Of a stretch of 64,000 nt of DNA, positions 27,837-36,305 are shown piece after piece (the first letter of the stretch is position 1; each line of letters begins with the position of its first letter). Below the pieces are notes generated by a model. The model saw only the letters and a list, made by a program, of their open reading frames with translations, made no database searches and was not told the origin of the DNA. The DNA is taken from assembly GCA_026390795.1 (NCBI GenBank), contig JAPLFG010000003.1, positions 2,356,001 to 2,420,000 of the forward strand, in the 5' to 3' direction. Source of the stretch: Ignavibacteriales bacterium. GTDB lineage: Bacteria > Bacteroidota > Ignavibacteria > Ignavibacteriales > Melioribacteraceae. The position numbers were made by a program, and so were the translations under genes.

Positions 27837-28724
27837 TTACTCCAATTCGATAATCGTGCTCACCGGAAAATGATCCGATGGATATTTGCCATCATAGTTT
27901 GTTCTAATTATTTCAGATTTTTTTACATCAAAACCAGTTGATACAAAAATAAAATCAATCTTATCTCCGGTTATCTCTCCCTTGAATGAGTTAAATGTTC
28001 CTTCGTTTGGTTGCTTAACATGAAGTTTGTGGTACGTATCAATCATTCCCGATGAAAGAATTGTTTTTATTGCGGGATTATCATCTCCGCAATTGAAATC
28101 TCCGGTAAGAATCACGGGCAATGTTTTTTCGGAAATTCGTTTCATGAGTAGTAGGGTACTTTTTTCACGAGACGGCTGCGACTCATGATCGAGATGAACA
28201 TTAAACATGTAAAACGTTTTACCGGAAATTTTATCTTTCAAACGTGTCCATGTGCAAATGCGTGTTATATTATTTCCCCAGCTTTTTGAAGCAACAATGT
28301 TTGGCGTTTCGGAAAACCAAAATGTTCCGGTTGAATCAACATCGAACCGTTTCTTTAAGTAAAAGATTGATGAATGTTCGCCTTCTGATTTACCATCATC
28401 TCTCCCAACTCCTAAATAGGAATATTCAGGCATTTGATTAAGAAATTCATTGATCTGAATTTGAAGTGCTTCCTGCACTCCAAACAGATCCGGTCCGAAA
28501 TTTTTGATTGTCTTCACAACATTATCTTTTCTAAACTGCCAACTGTTCTCTCCATCATTTGCAGTTCCGTAACGGATATTAAAAGTCATTACTTTTAATT
28601 CTTTACTTGATTGAGCTATAACCGGATTAACAGTTAGACAATTTACAAGTAGTACGGCTGTAATAAAGACAACAGCAATTACTGCAAATTGGTGAACAAA
28701 TTCATTAGTAGGTTTGTTGTTCAT
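27837..28724 (-). CDS. Endonuclease/exonuclease/phosphatase family protein, secreted or anchored
   Basis: 295 residues with an N-terminal hydrophobic segment (about 13-35) and an EEP domain. Motifs are MTFNIRYG, FGVQEAL (metal Glu), FNVHLDHES, ILTGDFNCG (Asp-Asn pair) and YPSDHFPV (catalytic Asp-His) at the end. The family includes secreted DNases, sphingomyelinases and sugar-phosphate phosphatases; the substrate is not readable. It is divergent from the MBL-fold gene. Confidence 0.88.
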   Translation of the reverse strand: MNNKPTNEFVHQFAVIAVVFITAVLLVNCLTVNPVIAQSSKELKVMTFNIRYGTANDGENSWQFRKDNVVKTIKNFGPDLFGVQEALQIQINEFLNQMPEYSYLGVGRDDGKSEGEHSSIFYLKKRFDVDSTGTFWFSETPNIVASKSWGNNITRICTWTRLKDKISGKTFYMFNVHLDHESQPSREKSTLLLMKRISEKTLPVILTGDFNCGDDNPAIKTILSSGMIDTYHKLHVKQPNEGTFNSFKGEITGDKIDFIFVSTGFDVKKSEIIRTNYDGKYPSDHFPVSTIIELE

Positions 28725-28794
28725 AAAAATATCCTTACTTATTTGTAACTTTCACTCAAAGATATCAATTTCAAAATAATCATAAAGCTAAAAG

Positions 28795-29646
28795 ATGAAA
28801 ATCGGTAAATATGAATTAAATGTTATAGAAACAGGCTCGTTTGGTCTGGACGGCGGGGCAATGTTCGGAATTATACCAAAACCGCTCTGGAGTAAATTCA
28901 ATCCGGCAGACGATCTTAACCGTGTAACATTGAACGCAAGAAATCTCTTATTGGTAAATGGGAAGCGTAAGATAATGATCGATACGGGTATCGGTTCGGA
29001 TTGGGATGAAAAATTTGAGAAGATATACCGCTTAGATCAAACCGAGAATACATTAAATAATTCTTTTATTAAACTTGGAATAAAGCCCGATGAAATTACC
29101 GACGTTCTTCTAACTCATCTTCATTTCGATCATACCGGCGGCTCAACAGTTCTGAAAGATGGAAATTGGATTCCGGCATTTCCTAACGCAAAGTATTATG
29201 TGCAGAAAAAACATTTTGAATGGGCGATGAATCCAACTGACCGCGACCGAGGAAGTTTTATTCAAAATAGGTTTATGCCGTTACACAAAGAAGGATTGCT
29301 TCACTTTGTAGAGGGTGATGTTTCTTTTGATGACGAAATTGATTTTCTAACTATTAACGGGCATACATCTTTTCAGCAGATGATAAAGATATATGATTCA
29401 TCGAATACAATTCTTTACTGCGGAGATTTATTCCCGTTTACATCGCACATTCCAATTCCTTATGTGATGGGCTATGATTTGCAGCCGCTTGTAACCGTTC
29501 AAGAAAAGAGAAAAATTCTTCCTCAAGCCGTTGAAGAGAATTGGAATTTGTTTTTTGAACATGACCCGGAAGTTGTCATGGCTACAGTTGCCGAATCGAA
29601 CAAGGGATTTTCTATTGATGAAGTTTATACCGAGATGATTAAATGA
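28795..29646 (+). CDS. MBL-fold metallohydrolase
   Basis: 283 residues of the metallo-beta-lactamase superfamily. It has the LTHLHFDHTGG zinc motif near residue 106, NGHTSFQQM as the third histidine region, and ILYCGDLFP with the bridging Asp. It resembles the AttM/lactonase-like group, but specificity is unknown. The stop overlaps the following Rieske gene by 4 bases, so the two are probably co-expressed. Confidence 0.88.
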   Translation: MKIGKYELNVIETGSFGLDGGAMFGIIPKPLWSKFNPADDLNRVTLNARNLLLVNGKRKIMIDTGIGSDWDEKFEKIYRLDQTENTLNNSFIKLGIKPDEITDVLLTHLHFDHTGGSTVLKDGNWIPAFPNAKYYVQKKHFEWAMNPTDRDRGSFIQNRFMPLHKEGLLHFVEGDVSFDDEIDFLTINGHTSFQQMIKIYDSSNTILYCGDLFPFTSHIPIPYVMGYDLQPLVTVQEKRKILPQAVEENWNLFFEHDPEVVMATVAESNKGFSIDEVYTEMIK

Positions 29647-29978
29647 ACGAACTTGATGGCTTCTTTAAAGTATGCAAGTATTCCGATCTAAAAGAAAAAA
29701 TTGGACAAAGATTTTTTGTAAATGATGTTGATATAGCGGTTTTCAAAGTAGATGGAAAAGTTTATGCGCTTAGCAATATGTGCATTCATCAAAAAGCGGC
29801 AATTATATACGATGGTTTTATTGAAGACGGAAAAGTTGAATGCCCCGCACATGGCTGGCAGTTCGATCTTAAAACCGGCAGAGTGCCAAATGCAGTTGCC
29901 GGGTTGGATTCCTATCCGGTAAAAATTTTAGGTGATGAAGTACATATTCAAGTTTATGAGAAAAAATTGAGATGGTAG
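29643..29978 (+). CDS. Rieske [2Fe-2S] domain protein
   Basis: 111 residues. The Rieske ligands are CIH (second variable position usually Pro) and CPAHGW, 22 residues apart. Small single-domain Rieske proteins serve as ferredoxins for dioxygenases or nitrite reductase. The only neighbour is the MBL hydrolase, with which it overlaps by 4 bases. No partner oxygenase is in the window. Confidence 0.9.
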   Translation: MNELDGFFKVCKYSDLKEKIGQRFFVNDVDIAVFKVDGKVYALSNMCIHQKAAIIYDGFIEDGKVECPAHGWQFDLKTGRVPNAVAGLDSYPVKILGDEVHIQVYEKKLRW

Positions 29979-30076
29979 TGAATGATGAAAGAAGAAAAAG
30001 GAATAAAGGAAAGAAGAAATGATTCAATCTTAGACACTCAAGAACTCAATCACTCAGTTACTCAGTCACTTCCAAT

Positions 30077-31015
30077 ATGAAACTAACAAACCAAATCGTA
30101 ATTGAAAAAGCAAAAGAACTTGGATTTGATCTTGTTGGTTTTACTCCTGCTCAAACACTCACAAAAGAATCCGAGCATTTGAAAGAATGGCTTGATAAGG
30201 GTTATCATGCAACGATGGATTACATGGCGCGCAATTTTGAAAAACGGCTTGACGTAAAAAACATTTTACTGAAAGCGCGAAGTGTTATTTCTCTTGCGAT
30301 GAATTACAACACAAATCATCATCACTCAATTAAATCAAAATTATCAAACAGATCGGGTAAAGTCTCGAGATATGCATGGGGAAAAGATTATCATATAATT
30401 ATTTGGGAAAAACTTGAGCTGTTTAAAAAAGAATTGCGGAAGATCGACCCGGATTTTGATTGTCTCACTTATGTTGATACCGGTCCTGTTATGGATAAAG
30501 TCTGGGCAGAACGTGCGGGAATCGGCTGGCTTGGCAAGCACACTAATATTATAACACGGGAAATGGGAAGCTGGGTTTTTCTTTCAACAGTTATTACTAA
30601 TTATGAATTTGATTACAACAAACCTGTTGCCGATTTCTGCGGCTCATGCACAGCTTGTATTGACGCATGTCCCACAAAAGCAATTGCTAATGAATATGTA
30701 GTTGATGCGAACAAATGTATTTCATTCTTGACTATTGAGAATAAAGGAGAGATTCCGAATACATTTAAAGACCAATTTGATGACTGGATCTTCGGCTGCG
30801 ATATCTGCCAGGATGTCTGTCCCTGGAATAATAAATTTTCTGTTCTTACTAATCAGAAAGAATTTGAACCGGCAGGGAATAAAGAAATTCCGTTTGATAA
30901 AATTGAAGAAATGACCCCTGAATCATTCAAAAAAAGATTTGAAACAAGCCCAATAAAACGTGCAAAATTAAGCGGATTGAAGCGGAACGCCGCTTTCCTG
31001 AAATCGCTTTCGTAA
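30077..31015 (+). CDS. queG: Epoxyqueuosine reductase QueG
   Basis: 312 residues with the QueG N-terminal domain (conserved AWGKDYH and GIGWLGKHTN). It has two [4Fe-4S] motifs, CGSCTACIDACPTKAI and CDICQDVCPWN. QueG reduces epoxyqueuosine to queuosine in tRNA wobble positions using a cobalamin cofactor. Length fits the short form, without the C-terminal HEAT repeats. Confidence 0.93.
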   Translation: MKLTNQIVIEKAKELGFDLVGFTPAQTLTKESEHLKEWLDKGYHATMDYMARNFEKRLDVKNILLKARSVISLAMNYNTNHHHSIKSKLSNRSGKVSRYAWGKDYHIIIWEKLELFKKELRKIDPDFDCLTYVDTGPVMDKVWAERAGIGWLGKHTNIITREMGSWVFLSTVITNYEFDYNKPVADFCGSCTACIDACPTKAIANEYVVDANKCISFLTIENKGEIPNTFKDQFDDWIFGCDICQDVCPWNNKFSVLTNQKEFEPAGNKEIPFDKIEEMTPESFKKRFETSPIKRAKLSGLKRNAAFLKSLS

Positions 31016-31124
31016 ATCATATCGTTAGATTAAATGAATCCTATAGACAATAATCCCATCTAATAATTATTATAATTCATGTTGTTTAGGTAATTTTGTT
31101 CAGTAAAATTTTGGAGATAAATTA

Positions 31125-32075
31125 ATGTCTGACAATCATCATAAAGTAATAATTATCGGTTCAGGTCCAGCAGGATTAACAGCAGCCCTCTATACTTCGC
31201 GTGCAAATCTAAATCCGATTGTTTTGGAAGGAATGCAGCCGGGCGGACAATTAACAATTACAACAGAAGTTGAAAATTTTCCCGGTTTCGAACATGGAAT
31301 TCAAGGTCCGGAATTGATGGATATAATGCGTAAACAGGTTCAACGGTTTGGTGCAAAATGCTTTTTCAAAAATGTAACCGAAGTTGATTTTTCGAAAAGA
31401 CCTTTTACAATCAAAGCAGAAGATGAAATCTATACAGCTGATTCTGTGATTATTTCAACAGGTGCATCGGCAAAACTTCTGAACATCGAAAGTGAAAAGA
31501 AATATATGGGTTATGGTGTTTCTGCGTGTGCTACTTGCGATGGTTTTTTCTTTAAAGGTTTGAAAGTGCTTGTAGTTGGCGGCGGAGATACAGCGTTTGA
31601 AGAAGCATCATATTTAACAAAATTTGCATCCGAAGTTACACTAATTCACCGTCGTGAAGAATTCCGTGCATCAAAAATTATGATTGATCGAGCCCAGAAA
31701 AATCCTAAAGTAAAGTTTATAACGAACGCCGTAATAAAGGAAGTTCTCGGCAAAGATGAGAACGGTAAAAAAGTTGTTACCGGTGCGAAGCTTGAAAACA
31801 CAAAGGACGGTTCAACATGGGAAATTCCGGCAGACGGAATTTTTATGGCTATCGGTCATCAGCCAAATACATCATTGTTTAAAGGAATTTTAGATATGGA
31901 TGAAACCGGTTACTTAATTGTAAAACCGGGAACAACACAAACAAACATTGAAGGTGTCTTTGCTGCGGGTGATGTTGCTGATAAAACTTACAGACAGGCA
32001 GTTACCGCTGCGGGAACCGGTTGCATGGCGGCTATTGATTCACAACATTGGCTTGAAGAACACGAACTTGCATAA
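31125..32075 (+). CDS. trxB: Thioredoxin reductase
   Basis: 316-residue NADPH-dependent disulfide reductase. FAD motif GSGPAG is at 12-17, redox-active CATC at 135-138, and NADPH motif GGGDTAFEEA near 152-161. The C-terminal GVFAAGDV motif is present. GGAG lies 9 bases before the ATG. Single gene; an inverted repeat that may act as a bidirectional terminator follows. Confidence 0.95.
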   Translation: MSDNHHKVIIIGSGPAGLTAALYTSRANLNPIVLEGMQPGGQLTITTEVENFPGFEHGIQGPELMDIMRKQVQRFGAKCFFKNVTEVDFSKRPFTIKAEDEIYTADSVIISTGASAKLLNIESEKKYMGYGVSACATCDGFFFKGLKVLVVGGGDTAFEEASYLTKFASEVTLIHRREEFRASKIMIDRAQKNPKVKFITNAVIKEVLGKDENGKKVVTGAKLENTKDGSTWEIPADGIFMAIGHQPNTSLFKGILDMDETGYLIVKPGTTQTNIEGVFAAGDVADKTYRQAVTAAGTGCMAAIDSQHWLEEHELA

Positions 32076-32084
32076 TCTTTAAAA

Positions 32085-32135
32085 CTGAACGAAGCGAAGT
32101 ATCTCTTTTTTAATGAGAATCTTCACTTCGTTCAG
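32085..32135. repeat. Inverted GAACGAAG...ATCTC repeat between convergent genes (possible bidirectional terminator)
   Basis: Arms 32085-32105 and 32115-32135 match at 18 of 21 positions as an inverted pair with a T-rich loop. It belongs to the same GAATCT/GAACGAAG family seen at 13801-13878 and around 51221-51744, and it lies between the stops of trxB and a minus-strand membrane protein gene. Confidence 0.7.
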
Positions 32136-32150
32136 ATTGACAATTTAATA

Positions 32151-32534
32151 TTAATTTCCGTTTTTCAGTTTTCTGGTCGATAAGAAAGCGGTTACAAATC
32201 CTAAGCCGGTCATAAAAACAACCCAGAATCCCATCCACCTGCCATCTTCGTTATGATCCATCCATCTATCGGCACCAGAACCAACCTGGAATTGATATCC
32301 GAACCACTGTTGAAATAGAAATCCCAATCCTATTCCAAGACCGACAAATAATGTAATGATTCCAAGCTTTAGCATTAGATAAGGATCGCGTTTTGTTCTA
32401 AGGAGTTCCATCATTTGTTCGATGGATAATCCTTTTTCAATCATCATCTGCTTTTCTCTAGAGCGGAAATAGATAAATGTCACCAGTACCAATCCGACCA
32501 CTAAGAACATTATAATAGGTATTAACTCTTCCAT
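32151..32534 (-). CDS. Small membrane protein divergent from the ECF sigma operon
   Basis: 127 residues with membrane segments near 5-25, about 58-75 and 100-118, and a cytosolic MIEKGLSIEQMMELLRTKRDP stretch between the first two. This resembles small Bacteroidota membrane proteins (DUF6249-like) that accompany ECF sigma factors. AAGGAGG precedes the ATG. Two ECF-type promoter motifs read toward it (32562-32591 and 32657-32686), so it is probably part of the regulon of the neighbouring sigma factor. Its function is unknown. Confidence 0.7.
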   Translation of the reverse strand: MEELIPIIMFLVVGLVLVTFIYFRSREKQMMIEKGLSIEQMMELLRTKRDPYLMLKLGIITLFVGLGIGLGFLFQQWFGYQFQVGSGADRWMDHNEDGRWMGFWVVFMTGLGFVTAFLSTRKLKNGN

Positions 32535-32561
32535 TTTATCCTCCTTTTGTTGTTTTATTCT

Positions 32562-32591
32562 TTTGACTGAAACTCTAACAGTAAGGTTACA
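32562..32591 (-). promoter_or_regulatory. ECF-type promoter motif reading toward the small membrane protein
   Basis: On the minus strand TGTAACC is followed after 17 bases by GTC. The same arrangement is present in front of the sigma gene. The GTC box ends about 30 bases before the membrane-protein ATG, a normal leader length. Confidence 0.55.
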
Positions 32592-32656
32592 ATCATTTTT
32601 ATTTTTCTTTTGCCAGATTCTGTTATTTTAAGAACAGATTTATTCGTTCACTTCTT

Positions 32657-32686
32657 TGGACTTGTTTACACATTCAAAAGGTTACA
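32657..32686 (-). promoter_or_regulatory. Second ECF-type promoter motif reading toward the small membrane protein
   Basis: On the minus strand TGTAACC is followed after 18 bases by GTCCA. It is upstream of, and in tandem with, the motif at 32562-32591. It could be a second promoter, or the upstream half of the 32678-32714 inverted repeat AAGGTTACA/TGTAACCTT. Confidence 0.45.
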
Positions 32687-32705
32687 AATAATATTTAAAG
32701 AAAAG

Positions 32706-32735
32706 TGTAACCTTGTAATATGTTATAAGGTCTAA
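32706..32735 (+). promoter_or_regulatory. ECF-type autoregulatory promoter of the sigma factor gene
   Basis: TGTAACC at 32706-32712, 17 bases, then GTCTAA. The GTC box ends only about 8 bases before the sigma ATG at 32743, so the mRNA would be almost leaderless. Autoregulation is usual for ECF sigma operons. The match to the two minus-strand motifs supports a shared sigma specificity. Confidence 0.55.
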
Positions 32736-32742
32736 TGCAGTA

Positions 32743-33309
32743 ATGAAACACTTAAGCGACATAGAAATAATAGATTCGATCAACAGAGGGAATAGTTCTG
32801 ATTACTCTCTTTTGGTCAACCGATATAAAGATAGAGCGTTTTCACTACTCAGACGGTTGCTAAAGAATGAAATGGATGCCGAAGAAGCGCTTCAGGATAG
32901 TTTTCTAAAAGCATTTAATTCGCTGAAAGGTTTCCGGCAGGATGCTAAATTTTCAACATGGCTTTATAAAATAGTTTACAACACGGGATTGACTGTAATC
33001 GCTTCTAAGAGAAGAAAGATTGAACTTGAGATGAGTTCAATTGACGACGAATTTGATCTTGCAAGTCACGACAATGAAGTTTACAGTACGGTTGATAATT
33101 CCCGGCAGTATGTATTGAAGATGGTAGATAAACTTCCGGTTCGGGGCGCCCTGGTTGTTATATTGTTTTATATGGATGGAATGTCGCTCAGCGAAATTAG
33201 CCAGGTAATGGGAACATCGCTTGTTAATACAAAAGTTTTATTACACAGATCGCGTAATGCTTTGAAGGACCTTCTTCTTAAGCATAATTATCAGGAGGAA
33301 ATGTTATGA
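32743..33309 (+). CDS. ECF RNA polymerase sigma factor
   Basis: 188 residues with sigma70 region 2 (LLKNEMDAEEALQDSFLKAFNSLKGF; FSTWLYKIVYN) and region 4 (VILFYMDGMSLSEISQVMGTS, LLHRSRNALKDLL). There is no region 1.1 or 3, as expected for the ECF class. It overlaps the anti-sigma gene by 4 bases and is preceded by a TGTAACC-N17-GTC motif that it may recognise itself. Confidence 0.92.
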   Translation: MKHLSDIEIIDSINRGNSSDYSLLVNRYKDRAFSLLRRLLKNEMDAEEALQDSFLKAFNSLKGFRQDAKFSTWLYKIVYNTGLTVIASKRRKIELEMSSIDDEFDLASHDNEVYSTVDNSRQYVLKMVDKLPVRGALVVILFYMDGMSLSEISQVMGTSLVNTKVLLHRSRNALKDLLLKHNYQEEML

Positions 33310-33836
33310 GCAATGTAACAGATGAAATTTTGAATAAGTATATAGACGGAGAATTGGATTCTTCCGAAGTTGAAATGGTAAAGAATGAAATGGAAAAAGA
33401 CGCCAAGCTGATTGCAAAATTACAGGCGCTCAGAATGGTTGACAATTCATTGCACCAGATGGAAGTTGAGCATACATCCGGCAATTTTACAGATAATGTA
33501 ATGAAGGCAATTGCCGCGGCTAAGAAGGCAGTCAAACCAAGTGTTAATTATTTCTTCATAACTATAATTTCTATTTTTTCTTTAGGAGTAGTTGCCGTTC
33601 TAATCGCCGCATTCCAAGCATATAAAAAAAACAATTCTCCGTCTGCAATTGCCCCTTATGCGGACAAGGCGAAAGAATTGTTCAACCAAAATTTAACTGC
33701 GCTTCAAAGCATCTTTTCTAATCCGAGTGTAATACTTGTAATTTCAGTTTTATCTTTAGTTCTTTTAGTAACTGCTTATTTCACATTTGAATCTCACAAA
33801 AACTTTACGAAGAAGCTGAACAGCATTTCGCATTAA
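33306..33836 (+). CDS. Membrane anti-sigma factor
   Basis: 176 residues. The N-terminal cytosolic part (about 1-75) starts like anti-sigma domains (ILNKYIDGELDSSE, then a Leu-rich helix) but lacks the HxxxCxxC zinc motif. It has one membrane segment near 80-101 and a second near 140-160. The overlap with the ECF sigma gene supports a cognate pair that senses an envelope signal. Confidence 0.8.
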   Translation: MSNVTDEILNKYIDGELDSSEVEMVKNEMEKDAKLIAKLQALRMVDNSLHQMEVEHTSGNFTDNVMKAIAAAKKAVKPSVNYFFITIISIFSLGVVAVLIAAFQAYKKNNSPSAIAPYADKAKELFNQNLTALQSIFSNPSVILVISVLSLVLLVTAYFTFESHKNFTKKLNSISH

Positions 33837-33908
33837 AATTTGCAAACACATGTTGCTATGCTTCACATATGTGAATGTTTTAAAGCAGTTCATTTCTATA
33901 ACTTCATC

Positions 33909-33925
33909 ATTAGCGTATCAGTCAT
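33909..33925. repeat. 17-bp direct repeat, left copy
   Basis: ATTAGCGTATCAGTCAT, identical to 36669-36685, the pair bracketing the amidase island. On the left it abuts the 82-bp repeat; on the right it lies about 120 bp beyond it. Confidence 0.8.
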
Positions 33926-34006
33926 TCCCCCGGCTGTCAAGGACCACTCCTTGACATCGAGAAATCCGGACAGGCTTAGTTTCGTCGAGGAATGGTCCTC
34001 GACGAC
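33925..34006. repeat. 82-bp double-hairpin repeat, left copy
   Basis: It differs from 36465-36546 by one base. It contains two perfect hairpins, GTCAAGGA-CCAC-TCCTTGAC and CGTCGAGGA-ATGG-TCCTCGACG, joined by about 35 bases. Both copies have the same orientation. Confidence 0.85.
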
Positions 34007-34037
34007 CTTCATAAAGAGAATAGGAAAGATAAAACAG

Positions 34038-34310
34038 ATGAAGTTGAAACAGGAAGAATTTATAAGAAGATTTATGCTTCATATATTACCTGATGGTTTC
34101 AGGAAGATAAGAGACGGCGGGATATTCTCATCAAACCAAAGGCGAAAATCAATTTAGATAATAAGAGAATATTTTGTTAATTTACTGCCTGAAACAGAGG
34201 AACAGATAAAAGCTTTTTATGATGGATTAATAAAATACATATTGAAATTATGTCCGCAATGTGTAGGGAGAATATTAAAATACAGAAAGGAAATTTTTGT
34301 TCCTGGATAG
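34038..34310 (+). pseudogene. IS91-family (Y2-type) transposase C-terminal remnant
   Basis: The frame from 34038 encodes EEFIRRFMLHILPDGFRKIR and then IRDGGIFSSN. This matches the conserved EEFIRRFLLHVLPKGFxxIRxYG block of IS91/IS801 transposases. An in-frame TAG at 34155 interrupts it. Past that stop the same frame continues for about 50 codons to a zinc-finger-like CPQC near the end and a stop at 34308. The N-terminal catalytic part is missing, so it is non-functional. Confidence 0.75.
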
Positions 34311-34350
34311 ACAGAATGTTGAGAGCTTATTAATAAAGGGGGCAGCTTCA

Positions 34351-34536
34351 TATAACAAGTTCTTCAAGCCGACAGCGTATACGCATTCGGCATTTTAGAA
34401 GTCGTAAAGGTAGTCGTTCCGTGTCGGCTATCCTGTTCTAAGTTGCAGAGTAAAAAAAATTTATAATTATTGGCGTAGTTAAGCAAAATAAGCTGTCTTC
34501 TATTGGCTGCGGCTTAAGCACCACGCCGTTGTAGGC
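34351..34536 (+). other. attC-like integron recombination site
   Basis: R'' box TATAACAAG (34351-34359), L'' CTTCAAGCCGACAGC (34362-34376), L' GGCTGCGGCTTAAGC (34505-34519) and R' GTTGTAGGC (34528-34536). L'' and L' are complementary apart from the small offset typical of attC extrahelical bases. The left end aligns position by position with the Vibrio cholerae VCR layout (TATAACAA, five bases, TCAAG). At about 186 bp it is long for an attC. A second internal pair, AGCCGACA/TGTCGGCT, lies within it. No integrase gene is in the window. Confidence 0.6.
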
Positions 34537-34628
34537 AACCTTATGTAAGTTCTGGCTGAATGTGGTAGATTTGATTACTGTTTAAAATCAATAACTAAAT
34601 ATGCTTCTCAAAAACTTAATAAACTGCT

Positions 34629-36188
34629 ATGAGAAATGTTAATGAAACCAATTGGTGTCCGGGACAAAAAATGCCAAGACGCAAGGCAATTAACCTTATT
34701 GGTTTAAGTGCTTTATCTTTTTGGATTCCTTATAGCTGCACAAGTCAAAAATCAAAACTATCATCTTTTGAATTGCAATTTTTACATTATAAGACATTGG
34801 CTGAAGTTGCCGAATGGATACGAACGAAAAAAATAACCTCAGAAGAGCTCACGCAAATAATGCTTGACAGGATAGCGGCTATAGACAATCGTTTGCACAG
34901 CTACATTACTGTAATGGGCAAGGATGCATTGACGGATGCAAAAGCTTTGGATAAAGAGTTGGCAGAGGGCAAATACTGGGGGCCATTGCATGGTGTACCT
35001 GTTGGCGTGAAGGATCTTTTATACACCACCAATGCACCTACTACCGGCGGACATTTATTCAAAGCCAACTTTATTCCGTCCTACAACGCAACTGTTGTTG
35101 AACGGCTTCACAATGCAGGGGCAGTGATACTTGGAAAACTAAATCTTACCGAAGGTGCAACAGGTGGCTACAATTCCACCACACCAATTCCAAAAAATCC
35201 ATGGGGTGAAGACCTGTGGACAGGTTTATCATCAAGCGGTTCGGGTGTTGCCACTGCTGCCGGACTATGTTTTGGATCGATAGGGACTGATACAGGAGGT
35301 TCTATACGTTTTCCGTCATTTGCTAACGGTATTGTAGGCCTTAAGCCTACTTACGGATTAGTGAGCCGCTATGGGGTGTTAACATTTGCTGGCTCTCTTG
35401 ATCATGTGGGAACGATGTGCCGGTCTGTTTTGGATGCGGCACTAATGCTGGAAGTTATAGCAGGATTTGATCCAAACGATCCGACTTCTTTGCCGGGCAA
35501 AGCACCCAACATATCAGCCGGCATCAGGAACGGGATGAAAGGTTTAAAAATTGGTGTTGATCATCAATATATTAATAAAGGAGTTGATCCTGCATTGGCA
35601 AGCTGTATTGATGCTGCTGTTCGCAAAATGGAGGAGCTGGGGGCAACCATTGTTTCTTTTAAAATACCAACGACAGAAGAAGAACATGGCAATGCGTGGT
35701 TTACGATTGCTACCCGGGAAGCTTATGAAGCACACAAAGCGACCTATCCACTTAGAAAAACAGAATACGGGAAATACATAGCCGAGTTCCTTGAGATAGG
35801 TAGCCATGTAACCAACGAACAATACAACAAGGCACGCCAGTTTCAAAAAGATTTCACCGATAAATTCCGTATGGCTTTGTCGGCAGTAGATGCTTTTGCA
35901 GCCCCTGCATGTGGAATGGTCAAAGGCGTTACCGAACAACTATGGAGGGCAAATATGTCTGAAGGGCTAATTGCTCACTTTAGTAAGCAGCTTAATTTTC
36001 GGTTTGCTGACGCAGCAGACCTGGCGGGCATTCCGTCGTTAACCCTTCCTTGCGGAAAAGCAGAAAATGGAATGCCTCCTCCTGGCTTCCAACTGATGGG
36101 TGGGGCTCTGACTGAGGCAATACTTTGCCAAATCGGTTACGCTTACGAAGAAGCGACGGGCTGGTCAAAACAACACCCGACCATTTAA
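34629..36188 (+). CDS. Amidase-signature hydrolase, probable exported lipoprotein, on an integron-like cassette
   Basis: 519 residues. The N-terminus has a twin-arginine-like PRRKAINLIGLSALS and a lipobox ending at Cys37 (WIPYSC). The amidase core has the Ser-Ser-Lys triad: K128 in GVKDLL, the cis-Ser in GLSSSGSG (201-203) and Ser225 in TDTGGSIRFP. Its base composition is visibly more GC-rich than its neighbours, and it stands alone between an attC-like site and a partial one, with 82-bp repeats outside. Transfer is likely. Substrate is unknown; relatives act on amides of peptides, aryl compounds or carbamates. Confidence 0.88.
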   Translation: MRNVNETNWCPGQKMPRRKAINLIGLSALSFWIPYSCTSQKSKLSSFELQFLHYKTLAEVAEWIRTKKITSEELTQIMLDRIAAIDNRLHSYITVMGKDALTDAKALDKELAEGKYWGPLHGVPVGVKDLLYTTNAPTTGGHLFKANFIPSYNATVVERLHNAGAVILGKLNLTEGATGGYNSTTPIPKNPWGEDLWTGLSSSGSGVATAAGLCFGSIGTDTGGSIRFPSFANGIVGLKPTYGLVSRYGVLTFAGSLDHVGTMCRSVLDAALMLEVIAGFDPNDPTSLPGKAPNISAGIRNGMKGLKIGVDHQYINKGVDPALASCIDAAVRKMEELGATIVSFKIPTTEEEHGNAWFTIATREAYEAHKATYPLRKTEYGKYIAEFLEIGSHVTNEQYNKARQFQKDFTDKFRMALSAVDAFAAPACGMVKGVTEQLWRANMSEGLIAHFSKQLNFRFADAADLAGIPSLTLPCGKAENGMPPPGFQLMGGALTEAILCQIGYAYEEATGWSKQHPTI

Positions 36189-36305
36189 ACGTCTCAATGA
36201 TTAATTATGATCCTATTTAGTCGGTAACACTCTGCTTTTATGATGATCAATTTTCTGACAACAAAAAACAAGAGCTGGTAAATGCACTCTTTGTCACGAA
36301 ATCAG

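Larger units (their letters stand above)
33837..34628. other. Accessory intergenic region, left part of island
   Basis: 792 bases without an intact gene. In order it holds a 17-bp repeat, the left 82-bp hairpin repeat, an IS91-type transposase remnant, an attC-like site and the leader of the amidase gene. The open frame 33840-34157 runs through repeat and remnant and is not taken as a gene. Confidence 0.7.

Noticed and set aside
33840-34157. 105-residue open frame over the left repeat and transposase remnant
   Set aside because: Its first two thirds are translated 82-bp repeat; only the last part is IS91-like, and the frame is interrupted by an in-frame stop. Treated as repeat plus pseudogene.
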